This document shows, piece by piece, positions 1-11,644 of a DNA stretch of 64,000 nucleotides. The notes beneath the pieces are model-generated. The model worked only from the letters and a program-made list of their open reading frames with translations, ran no database searches and was not told the DNA's origin. The position numbers were made by a program, and so were the translations under genes. The DNA comes from Anaeramoeba flamelloides (Eukaryota > Metamonada > Anaeramoebidae): positions 3,925,501-3,989,500 of the forward strand of contig JANTQA010000063.1 of assembly GCA_027625915.1 (NCBI GenBank), read 5' to 3'. Positions within the stretch are counted from its first letter, which is position 1, and every line of letters begins with the position of its first letter.

Positions 1-448
1 AATTGCAAATATTTTTAATCAAATACTTTTTATAAATAACCAAAGTTTTTATATGAGCCAAGTAATAAACCTAACTAAAGTTCATCAAAGTGGGGTGTCT
101 ATAGAATACTCAAGTAATTGCTTGATAGCCTAAGTAGATCAACTTTTTTTGAAAAATAATACGGTTTTATAGAGGTTTACTAGAAATTTGGAAAAGGATA
201 ATTTTTAATATTGTTTTTTGATTGATTGAATGGTGTTTTGAACAAGTGTAATTTCATTGATCATTATTCTAATAACTGAGTAAGTTATTATTGAAAAATT
301 TTGATTCTTAAAAAAAAAGGATTTGATTTTAAATAAAAGAAATTACACAACACTTTTCCTAATATTCACAATTAAAAATCTTTTCCGGTATTTTTTTCAT
401 GTCTGGTATTTTTTTCACTACTATACTTTTAAAACCGATACAAAACTA

Positions 449-1033
449 TAAACTATTTCCAAAAAAGATGGGGGAATTTATATTAAAATATTTTTATTAA
501 ACTCAATAGTCAAAAAACTATTTAAATATACAAAATTATTAACAACTATTTATTGATTCTTGGTAATAATTTAATTTGTTTTTAAGTATTGTATTACATA
601 AATAAAAGATAGTAAATTTTCTGCTATAGATTTTATCGGATATTTTTTATCGGTGAAAATTGGTGTTTATTTTTTACTTGATAATCGAAAAAATTGTTTT
701 CATAACTTTTTTAATCTCAACAAATTTTCCAATTTAATTAAATGTATTTAACTGTATTTTATTGTTTCAAAAATCATTTGTGTCCTTTCCATATTTTCAG
801 TTTTTTATTGAAATTGGTAGTACATTATTTTCTCCAAAAAAAGTGCTATTTTTTTTTTCTTCTTTTTTGAAAATATTTCAACAAATATATTTTGAAATAA
901 AAACAATAATCATTGATTCGATCAGTATTAATATTAAATTTAAGCTGATATTTCCAATTAACAAATAGTTCCACTAGCAATGATGATTTTTTATGAAATG
1001 TAAAAAAAAATTCCCTAATTTTTCAGAAATAAA
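449..1033. mobile_element. MITE family B, copy 1
   Basis: The sequence from 449 to 1033 is the reverse complement of 6126-6707 over essentially its whole length, with scattered substitutions and small indels. Both ends carry an inverted repeat (left end CTATTTCCAAAAAAGATGGG; right end decayed, ending TTTTTCAGAAATAAA). No meaningful coding capacity is present. I infer a non-autonomous DNA transposon. Its right end directly abuts family A copy 1, sharing the bases around 1030-1033. Confidence 0.7.
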
Positions 1034-1738
1034 CAATGTTTCAGTCCTAGGGGTTTCCAAAAAAAAAAATTTTTTTGAAATATCAATTATTTTATATAAT
1101 TGACCTTTGAAGAACAAATAAGAAATAAGCAGAATAATACAAATCAAAGAATTGTTGATATCCGTAGAAATAAAACTAATTAAACAATATATTTTCTTAA
1201 AAATTGAAAAACTCAAATTCTTGGGGACCCATTGAGAAAACCAAGAATGTTCCTTTTGGCCTTATACTGGTATTGGATTATAAATAAGAAACATTTTTCA
1301 ATTCATTTTCCATACTTTTCTTTTAGAAATCAAGTCCTCAAACGAAGTTTGTTGGTATTTATGGTCTCTATTTGAAAAAGGAAAAGAAAATGAAGTGAAA
1401 ATTTTTCACATTTATCATTCAAATATCAGGATCAAAGATTGAATAAAATTCCAATAGAAATCAATATTATTTCTCAACAATCATTACCACAGTTTCAATA
1501 ACCTTAGAATAAAACGATTTTACCATGTGACTATTGATCTTGCAATAAAAAAAATTTTGCAACTGAATTAGGTGTTAAAAATGAATCAAAAAAAAACAAA
1601 AAAAAACAAAAATGTGCAAAAATGATTTCAATTTTGAAAATTTCCAAAATAAATTTTTTCATCTAATATCCATGCAAACACTTTAAACACATATATTATA
1701 CCATTACAACTGTGCCCCTTTGACTGGAAAATAGTTTA
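1030..1738. mobile_element. MITE family A, copy 1
   Basis: About 700 bp that reappear inverted at 16362-17054. The ends are inverted repeats: the left reads TAAACAATGTTTCAGTC and the right is the complement of TAAACTATTTTCCAGTC, each followed by an AGGGG-type block. No transposase is encoded, and the short open frames inside it are incidental. Inferred to be a non-autonomous DNA transposon inserted next to family B copy 1. Confidence 0.75.
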
Positions 1739-4205
1739 TAAAAAATATTTCCTTTTCTCATTTTATTCAATTCGAAAATTCTCCAGTTCTGTACCTTTTC
1801 AGGAGGGAATATAAAAAAAAATATTTTAGGCACTGGACTTAATTGAGATTTTAAAGACAAGAAATAAAAAAATATGTAATAATAATTAATAATATGCTTG
1901 ATTGGTCTTCATCAAAACAATTTTTATTCTCTCAAAATTTTGTTCATTTTTCTTGTTTTATTAGAAATAATTTTTTTTAGTGTTTTTCTTTTTGATATTT
2001 TGTCACAAATACTATTTTTTTCATATTTATATTCTCAAAAACCCAATTTCTCAAAAAAAAAAGTTAACTTGGAAAAAAAAATCTTCTATTTTTTCATTTT
2101 TTATTTCAAATTTTTATCATTGTTCTGATTTGTCAAAAGGTTTATTAGGGCTTATACAGTTGATGAGGTGGTTGATATTTTTCAAATTTTGGAAAAAGTA
2201 ATTTTTTCCAAAATGAATCAATCATTTTATGAATAACATTGTTATTCTTATATGTTTTTAAAATTAATTCCTTCTATTTTTGATAATAACTTATCATATT
2301 TATCACACAATTAATGAAGTTCTGGAATTTATTTTTAAATATTACCAACAATAATAACAATGTTTTCTTGGACTATTACGGGTTAAAATGTGCTTACAAT
2401 TAACAAATCATTTCAGTTCGCAGAACTTAAATCTTTCACTGATTCAAACTAAAACCCAACATTATTAATTTTTTCTTAACCATTGATCCATAAATTATAT
2501 TTGTGTTAGGAATTGAACATTTTTAACTAAAAACAAAAAAAAAAAAAAGTACAAAATCACTTCCAAGAGTCAAATTCTTATGCTTTAAAAAGAAAAGTAT
2601 TTACACCTTGGTTTTTACATATCAACGTACACCATATTTGTGGTTGAATCAACAGTTTTAAATTGTTTAATTTTTTTTTAAGATTTCAAATCTTTGTTTA
2701 TACTCTATAGTTTGGTTTGATTACATTTCTTAATTTTGTTTTTTTTTTTTGGATTGTTGTTTATTTTTTGGATCTGGGCCAAAACATTTAAATCGAAAAA
2801 AAAATAATTTCATCAAAAATGTTTAAAAAAATGTAAAAATATAACTTTTTTTTATACAATTGCTTGACAGTAACTCTTTGGATTTCCAGATCAAAGATTC
2901 AAATTTTCAAACATGACACAAACTTTTTTCAAATTTATTCAAAAAGTATTGCAACTGAAAAAGTAAAATGTAATTTTTTTTTATGAATTCAAAAAGTGAT
3001 CAAAAAGATCAATACAAAATTCATAGTAAAGACTTATTAATTCATGAAAACCTATTTTTAAAACTCAAAATCAGGAAAATATTAAAAAAGTGGATCAATT
3101 TTCCTGAATGAAAATTTTTTGCTATAAAAAAAACATTTAACTTTTTAAAAATTAAATTTGATGGTTAGTTATTTCAAAAACATTAAAAGGTCACTTTGGT
3201 TAAAAAAAATTTAAATCACATTCTGATATTTAAAACTATTATAAAGGTTTCTCATTTCTTTTAAAATTATCAAATAGGATTTTAACTTTTTTCTTTAAAA
3301 TTTAGATAATTTTGATAATCACAGAAATCACAGATGTCACAGAAAAGAATTTATTCTGATCAGAAATTTCAAACCATTAACCATACTCAGTAAGGATTAA
3401 CTCATGATAAATTAATTTAATATCAAAATTAAAGTTAAATTCTAAAAAATAATTTATTAAAAATTAATACTTCACCAATTATCTAAAACAACATACAACC
3501 CAAATTTTTATAATTTAATTCCTATAGAATTAAGTTTATTCAATCAGAATTTATTTCAAGTATAAATTGATTACAAATATTTTTTTTTCTTATATAAATC
3601 GCAATTTAAATTTTTTTAGGCATTTATAATCGTTAAAAGAATAAAAATACAGGAATAACTTCCTTCGCATTTCAAGTTGATTTCTATTTTTACTAGTATT
3701 TTTGTAAAATATAATTATTATTTTTTTGTAATTTCTGGTTTTTGTTTTTATTTATTTTTTCCCAATTACGTAATTGTGTTTATTACGATCTGGAAATTTT
3801 TATGTGAACGATTGATATTTAGTTAATTTTGAGTTTTTCAAAATGGAAAAATAAAATTAATTAGTTGATGTCTTAATCATTTTATCGATCAATAATTTAT
3901 TATGCAAATTTTAACAAATTTTACCAATAAATTTTTTTGTTGTGCAACTCAAAAATTTTGATTTCAATTTATTTATTTATTTATTAATTTTTTGTTATGT
4001 GGGATATACAAATAATAAATGATTATTAATCTTTTCTTAAATTAATTTTATCTTTAAATTAGAATTAATAATTTTTAAATTATTTTTTTTTATTTTTTAT
4101 TTTACAATAATTGTAATAATTTTTTTTATATAAATATAATTTTAGGTTTACAAAGAAAATAAAAAATTTAATTTATTTATGTTGTTTTTTGTGTATATTT
4201 TTCAG
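1739..4205. other. Non-coding stretch upstream of the Wntless-like gene
   Basis: AT-rich DNA with poly-A/T runs and stops in all frames. I looked here for the missing 5' exons of the Wntless-like gene (signal peptide, lumenal domain, first membrane segment) and found nothing convincing. The last bases end in a pyrimidine-rich acceptor (TTTTTCAG at 4198-4205), so at least the 3' part is probably intron. Confidence 0.5.
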
Positions 4206-7200
4206 ATCGTGGCTATAATATATACAGCATATTATGTTTATCTATTGCGAGGAATACCTTATCAAGCATTAACAATGGAGCAAAAAATCTCTCTCGTTTA
4301 TTTATTTAGTGCAATAATTTCAGATGATCCATTATCCCCAATAAGTGTCATATCAGATTCAACATTTATTAGAATAATAAATATTATATTTTCAACAACA
4401 TTTGCTTACATTTGGTATGGTTCATTTTATTTTCTTTTTGACGGATATAGAAAGGTAAAAAATTTTCTACAAATTTCTTTATTATTATTTTTTTTTTTAT
4501 ACTGTTTCGAAAAGTCAAATTTTTTTTTATTTTATTTCAAGTTACCACAGGTTAATGAAACCTGGTAATTTTTTTATCTTGGTAAGTTTATTAATATTTT
4601 GAAACCTTTAAAATTAATGAGGAAAATTAAATTGGCATTTATAAAAAAAAAAATAAGAATTGCACATTAAACTAATTTCCAGTCAAAGTGGTTTGGTAGT
4701 TTTTTTTTTTTTTAATGAACATAAAGAAAATTGATTAATTTTCTTTTTATTTTCGTCAAGAAAAAAAAAAATTCTATTAACTTTACTTGAGTTTTCTGTT
4801 TATTCCGAAAATCAATAATTTTGTAAGAATAAAATAGAAAAATTCAAGAAAAGTATACTTATTTTTGCAAAAGTTTCAATTTTGATTAAAGAATCAAAAA
4901 AAATTCAGAAGAAAACAAAAAACTTTGAAAAAAGTACTATAAGATATACTTTACGTTTTTTTTTTTTATATAATAATTTTTTTATACAACTTTTGAAAAT
5001 TAAATATTTTGTACTATTTGGGGATTTGATATTAAAAGATAAGTTCAATCACAGTGAAAAAGAATTCAGAAAATAGCCTTAAAGTGGATCTATTTCAGTT
5101 TCCTTGATTTTAATTTTGGAAAGAATCAATTTAAAAACTATTATACTTTTCCATTTTAAAGATGATTATTTCAATAATGAGTTTAAATTGGATCTCAATA
5201 ACTATTTCTTCCAATGGATCTTATATTTGAAAGTATACATATTAAAACAATATATACTAAATCTAGGTTTATTTCCAAAAATGACTTTGTTAAAATCAAG
5301 ATGGGAAACTATAAAGTTGAATTTGTCATGCCTTCGAATATAAAATAAAAAGTAAATATGAAAGTTCTAGAATCCTTTTTTGAGATCTCAAATTAACCTG
5401 ACTCTTTTTGTTGAAAATAAAAGAAAATGTTATTGAGAATTATAATTCACGTCTTTTTAGAAAAAATTCACAAAAATTTTTTAATAAATTAACCTCCATG
5501 CAGAATATTAAATTGGAAAAATTATAAAGATTCTACAAAACTTAAAAGTTTTTAAACAGTTTTTAGAAGAAGCCAAAAAAGTAAAAAACGATAATTTTCC
5601 AAACCAAAAATTTTTGTAATTCTTTTAATAATTTGGCTTACCTTAATTAGCCAAACTTGAAAACAAAAAAAAAAAAAAAAAAAAGATCTTGAAGGTCTTT
5701 CATTCTAATATTTCAAAAGGAGATAGTATATTTTAATTTCTTTTCGAAAAATTAAAAATATTCATCTTAGACTTTGTTATCTTTTTTATTTTTATTTCTA
5801 ATGAAACAATTCAGTCAATTTGGTGTTTTATTAATTCTATATTGGTTCTACAAGGTATATTCAAAATATTTAAACTTTGGAATTATTCTATACCAGAAAA
5901 TTTTAACTTTAAAATTGAAATTGTCTTTTATTTGCTAATAAGGGTTTTACTAGTGGTAAAACATCAATTGTTAATACACGATAAAATACAAATTAATGCT
6001 AAAAAGAAAATTAAATGCAGATTTTTTTTTTTGGGAAGATTAAAAAGATTTGATATAAATTCAAAGATAAAATTCTTTGATCTTTGAAAAAAAATGATTA
6101 ACATAAATAATTTTGATTAGTTGAGTAAGGTATTTCCAAAAAAGTGGGGAATTTTTTTTCACATTTCATAAAAAATAATCTTTGTTAGTGAAGGTATTCG
6201 TTAATTGACAATACCAAATTAAGTTTAATATTAATACCAATTGAATCAATGGCTAAGGTATTTATTTCAAAAAATTTTTATTGAAATATTTCAAAAAAAT
6301 GAAAAAAAATAGCACTTTTTTGGAGAAAACAAGGTACGATCAATTTTAATAAAAAACTGGAAATATGCAAAGTAGAAATAATTTTTTTAACAATAAAATA
6401 TATTTATATGTCTTCGATTCTATTTAAAAATTTGTTGATATTAAACAAGTTATGAAAACGATTTTTTGGTTCAAAAAGAAAATGATAAACACAAATTTTC
6501 AACCCTTAAAAATTATGAGATAAAATTGAGAACAGAATATTTAATATCTTTTATTTATGTAATACAATACTAAGAAATCAATTGTATTATTATCACGAAT
6601 CAATAAATAGTAGTTAACGATTTTGAACATTGAACTACTTTTTTGAAGATTTAGTTTAATAGAGATGTTTTAAAATAAATTTTCCCCACTTTTTTGGAAA
6701 TAGCTTAATGTAAATATTATAAAATATCAAATTGATCCAAAAGAATTCAAATAGTTTAAAAATGAATCTTTGAATAAAAAAATTGTCATTTTTTTTAATT
6801 TGCAGATTACAACAGTATTAAACTATTAAAAAGAAAATAGAGCTTTTAAAAAAACAAAAAATATTACATGATGTGAATTAATATAGTTTATGTTTTAATA
6901 ATCAATTGAATATTCATAATTACTAGGCTATTATTATTGATTCAAAGTTTATTAATGAAACTACTATATTTATTAAATTTTGAGAAAAAAATTAAAATAT
7001 CATTTCGGAAAGTTTATTCAAAATTGAACCAAAAATAAAAAATAAATACCAACGAATTGATATTTTTTTATATTTAAAAAACAGTTAATTTTTTTTTTGC
7101 TTATTTCTAACACATACGCATGTATATTCGTGTGTATATAATATTTCATTTTCTATTCAACTCTTTAGCTACCTAAATATAGAAAAGAGAAATCATTTTG

Positions 7201-7828
7201 GTTACACAAAATTATTATTTTTGGAATAATGTGGTTTATTACCATTCTTAATGAAAGCATTGGTATTGCACAACAAATGAAGGACGTTCAAACCGAGTAT
7301 TTGGATGCACCAGGTTCACGTTTTTTAGGCGTGATTTCTGCAATATTCAGTGTAGCTGTTATAATTTGGGGTATATATTTACTTATTCGTAGTTATATTG
7401 AGAGGAAAGAAGTGCCCAATAATCAAAAATCATTATTTTTTACTTATTCAATGTGTTTGATTTTATTTTTTAGCTTTATTTATTTGTTGATTGCTTGGTT
7501 TGCAATAAAAGATGGAAACGGTGCTGTAATGGTTACTGGGTTAGTAGTTATGATTCATTTATATGTAATTTTTTATTCTTGGGCAACAAAACCTACCCGG
7601 TCGATGCTATCAGAAATAAAAGGAGGGGATATTAAACAATTCCGTGATGTGGAAGAATCTTCAGACAAGATTGATTCTGGCTCTAGTTCTGGATCTGGTT
7701 CTGGATCTGGTTCTGGATCTGGTTCTGGCTCTGGCTCTGAATCTGGCCCTGTCTCTGGTTCTGGCTCTGGCTCTGGTTCTAATTCAGATCCATCATCTGA
7801 AAAAATTCAAATGAGTTCACAAGATTAA
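4206..7828 (+). CDS. Wntless/TMEM181-like multi-pass membrane protein, 3' part (two exons)
   Basis: Two exons join in phase 0: 4206-4454 (acceptor TTTTTCAG, donor AAG|GTAAAA) and 7169-7828 (acceptor CTCTTTAG), giving 302 codons. The joined product carries hallmarks of the Wntless-like transmembrane family (Pfam MIG-14_Wnt-bd): an acidic-Asp-Pro-Leu-x-Pro block (DDPLSPISV), a Phe-Asp-Gly-Tyr-Arg stretch, and an LPK motif before a hydrophobic helix (residues YRKLPKYRKEKSFWLHKI cross the splice). About six membrane helices are followed by a roughly 70-residue cytosolic tail with a long Ser-Gly run (7678-7790) and the stop TAA at 7826. Family members are cargo receptors or secretory-pathway membrane proteins; a Wnt role is not implied in a protist. 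The 5' exons with the lumenal domain were not found. The 2714-bp intron is swollen by repeats. Confidence 0.66.
4669..4860. repeat. Repeat remnant inside the Wntless-like intron
   Basis: The left edge, TAAACTAATTTCCAGTCAAA, matches the terminal repeat of family A. Bases 4788-4815 (CTTGAGTTTTCTGTTTATT and following) match the hairpin array at 19370-19390, and an inverted arm follows near 4832-4850. I could not fix the right boundary. It looks like a decayed or chimeric element within the intron. Confidence 0.4.
6126..6707. mobile_element. MITE family B, copy 2 (well-preserved inverted ends)
   Basis: Ends are nearly perfect inverted repeats: TATTTCCAAAAAAGTGGGGA at 6131-6150 is mirrored at 6682-6702. 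The immediate flank is TA on both sides (TA-AGGTATTTCC and GGAAATAGCT-TA), suggesting a TA target duplication. The body is the inverted counterpart of 449-1033. It lies within the intron of the Wntless-like gene and has no coding capacity. Confidence 0.78.
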
Positions 7829-10800
7829 AAATAATGTAATTCGATCTAAAATCAATTTATCCATTCAATAATTCATTCATTCATTTACTCATTAATTAAG
7901 TTACCAGTATTTTTTTAAAAATAAAATGAAATCTTGTTGAGATCTTCAAAATTTTTTTTTTGTAATTTATGTGTTTTGGTTTATGAAATGGATGAGTAAA
8001 CTTCATTTAAACAATTTATTAATTTTGAGTATATTTTTTGAAATCAAAATTCCACATGTTCCCAATCTAAAACTAACCAAAAGTAACCTATTATTTTTCT
8101 TAAAAATTAAGATAATTTTAAAATTGTGTAACATATTTTTATTTGTGGTTTTTTTGCTTAGAATTAAGTGTTAAAAAATACTTTAACTGCATAAGAGAGA
8201 ATTTTGAAGTGGCCAAATGAGTCACTTTTTAATTCAAAGAGTAAATAAGAAATACATAGTGATTAGAAATACTTTTAACTTGATTTAGTGTTCGAAAAAT
8301 AAGTTAAATTCTATGTTTCTAAAAAAAAAATGAATAATCAAAAAAAAGAAACAAGAATTTAAAAAAAAAGAAATAGATTAGAAAAATGTTTGAGTTATTG
8401 CAACTGAGATAGATTTATAAGACTTTTTGATTCAAAATAATTTGGATTTTTCACTTTTCAACCTAATAGAGATATTGGGCGATATTAACTCGGGGATAAT
8501 CTTTATTAAGGTAATAAATATCTTCTATGTTAATTTTCTACTCGTAATTCATATGTATCTTGGGTATCGGCAATCTTAATTTAAAAACATTTGATTTTTT
8601 TGAGGTATTTATGTCACTTGTTTTTTGGGTTTTTGTTCCTTTGAAATAGCAGATGAAGTGATCGAAATCATCAATTGTTTTTCTACAACATTGAACTTTT
8701 CTAGAAACTATTATTTTTATCTAATATATGCTTCTCTATTTATAAGATCTATTAAAAAATTTGGATTATATTGAGCCTTCATGATTTCTATTACAGGTAT
8801 CTCTGTTTTTCCTTTATTATTATCTTGAAATTGAAATTTTTTTTTTTAAGAACTCTCTTTTATTCCCTATTTTCTTTTTATTTTGAGGATTCTAATTTGT
8901 GTTGTATTTACTTAAATTTTCTATTAAAATTTTCCTTTTCTCTACTTTTTAAATCTTTTCCATTTCAATACTTTTTATTACATCCATTTTTAAATCTCCA
9001 GAATAATGATTTAGGTCAAGATATTTTATTTTTTTTTGATGTAATTTAACTTTACAATGATAGGCTGATATTTAATATGTGCCCAGTTGAAGTTTCTTGT
9101 TTGAAAATGTATATTTTTATTTGGGAATTTTTTTTTTACTATATTTGGACGATATGTCTAGGAAAATATTTATTTTGATTAAAGTTTTCTTATTTTATTA
9201 GTATTTTGAATTATGAAAATTTAAATCCTAATCTTATGTAAGAAAAATAAATTAATATTATTATCGGTGATTAAATAAATCTAAATATGATATGAATATT
9301 AAAAGATGTATCAATGGAATTCAGATCTTTTCATTAAAACTTTTTTTTATTTCCACAAAGTTTGAAAAGTTGTTTTCTGGTTTTCAAAAAAGAAAAATAA
9401 TTAGAAAAAACTTTTTGTTTTGAAAAAATTAATTTCACAAATTGTTTCGTCTTATTTAAAACAATCGTTTAAAGAATTTAAATCAATTTTTGGAAAAAAA
9501 AAAAAAAACATTATTAATAGGGTTTTATTATAAAATTACTTAATTATCAAATTTCTTCAAGTAAATTTTATTTTCAAAAAGAAAATGTGATATTTCAAAT
9601 AAAAAACAAAATCTCAGTAATTTATTTTTTCAATGATTTGAAAAAATTGGATATTTAGAACTATCTGTTGTTAATATAATACTAATTTTTCTTTAATATG
9701 TTTAACTAACCAATTTTCTGTTTGACTAAAAGAATTATCTCAAATAAGAAAAAAAACTCTTCATATTAATATTTCTAGGAAGAGAAACTTGTTATTTGTT
9801 GTATAATAATGATTCAAAATCAATAATAATAGGACAAAAACACTTAATAACATCAGAAATACTACGAATTTAATAATTATTCGTTTTCTTAAAAAAACAA
9901 ATAAAAAATTTGATCTCTAGAAAAAAATTTTACTTCACTGGTTTACTGATTTAATCATATTTTTTTGAAACAAAAGTATACACAAAATTAGTAAGTGTAG
10001 AATATCATCAATAAAATATTTTAAATTTTCATGAGTTCTAGTTGAAGGCTAGTTTATTAATTAATTAGTCCCCAACTAAAAATACATAAATTTTTATTAT
10101 GATATATTTATACCAAAAATATTAATATTTTATAGATAGAATCTTCTAAAATTAAAAAATTAAGGTTTTTCTTTTATTACAAAAAAAAAAAATTAATAAA
10201 GGATATGACTAAAAATTTTCTTATTTTGTAATTTGGATTGACTTTTGTGATTATGTTTCTGCAGTTGGTTACCTGTTTTTTAGTTGTGTAATTAAAATAT
10301 ATTCATGTTTCGGTAAAAAGACTGTTTTACAATTAGTTTTTTTTTTTTGTTAAATCCTAAATAATATGAAATCAAAAAAGTCCAAAATGAAAAAAAAAAA
10401 GTCACGTTTATTAAAAAAGAAAACTTTTCTAAAGTTTTAATTCTAACAAAATCCTTTAAAAAAAAGTTTTCACTTTTTTAAAATGACTATATAAAGGGAT
10501 ATTTTTATTTCAAACCACAATATATTTGACTAATTAATTGTAGAAAAAAAACGATAAAAATCCTCACAAAACAAATTAGAAATGATATTTTTAGAAATTT
10601 AATTCAGTTTTCTTATTGAAAAATGGGCATAATTTTCTTCAAACAAATTATTTTTAAGAGTCTTAAAAATTGATAACCTTAGGAAAATAACCAAAATAAC
10701 TGATATTAGAATTATAAAGGGTAAAAAATTTTAACTTCCTTTTTGATATTTTTCTTTTTTATATATAGAGTTCTCAAAGAAATAAGTTGTAAATTAGTTT

Positions 10801-11644
10801 GTGATTTCTATTTGAAAAGGGAAATTGAACAGGTTAAGAAAATTTTAACAAATTTTATACTATAATTTTCCAATTAAAAAATTAAAATTTGAAATTTATA
10901 CACAGTAATATTTTTCTTGTTTATAAGTCGAAGTAAAAAAAAAGATCTTTACAACATTGTTTAGAAATGATTTTTTTAGTCAATTAATTAAACTTCCTGA
11001 GTTAACTCGAAGACAAAATTTTTACTTTACTAATTTGATTGTAGCAGTAAGAATTCAGATTCTTTTTAGAAATTGAAATCAATATTTTCTGTTATTTATT
11101 GGAAAAAAACATTCACTAATTAATCATTTTATTTTATAAGTTGCTAAATATTTAACTGTTTATTTGTTGAAAAACATTAAAAACCTGAAAAAAGTGAATT
11201 CGAAATCATATTTTTCCGAATTTAATGAATCTTCTTTTATGAACAATGGGAATAATATCATCACTTTTGTATTTCCAATTCAAAAAAAACAATCAAAAAA
11301 TAATCTCCCTTAAATTTAAAAAATCAGTCATACAAATCTTATCAAAACAATGCTATACTTTGATAAAACACTAACAATTGACTAAAAACACAAACTTATC
11401 TAAGGTATGTGAAGAAATAAAATATCTTTCAATCTCACTTCTAGTTATTGTTGAAATAAACTAGGCAAATTGAAAAAGAAAAATTCCTCACAAAATTAAA
11501 TGAAAGGATAATTTACGTATTATTGTAAATCTTTTAAAAAAAAAGGGAAATAGGAACTCGTAATCTCATATTATACACAAAAACAGAAATCAAAATTATT
11601 TGGTACATGCAAAACAAAAAAATATTTTATATTTTTTTTTCGAA
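7829..11644. other. Intergenic AT-rich region with one family G copy
   Basis: No gene recognised. Position 8166-8330 holds a diverged family G repeat, sharing an AGAGAATTTTGAAGTG core with 44571-44586 and 48331-48346. The rest is homopolymer-rich DNA. Short open frames of 40-92 codons occur but have the Phe/Lys/Ile composition expected by chance at this base composition. Confidence 0.5.
8166..8330. repeat. Family G short dispersed repeat, copy 1
   Basis: About 160 bp sharing the order of blocks TTAAGTG..., AGAGAATTTTGAAGTG, TTTTAATTCAAAGAG and a trailing GATTTAGTGTT with copies at 44535 and 48268. The copy at 48268 shows this is an inserted unit flanked by a 16-bp direct repeat. The class (SINE-like or MITE-like) is undetermined. 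Confidence 0.5.

Noticed and set aside
8640-8760. Plus-strand segment translating to ADEVIEIINCF and following residues.
   Set aside because: Only about 40 codons, no start codon and no family resemblance; compatible with chance.
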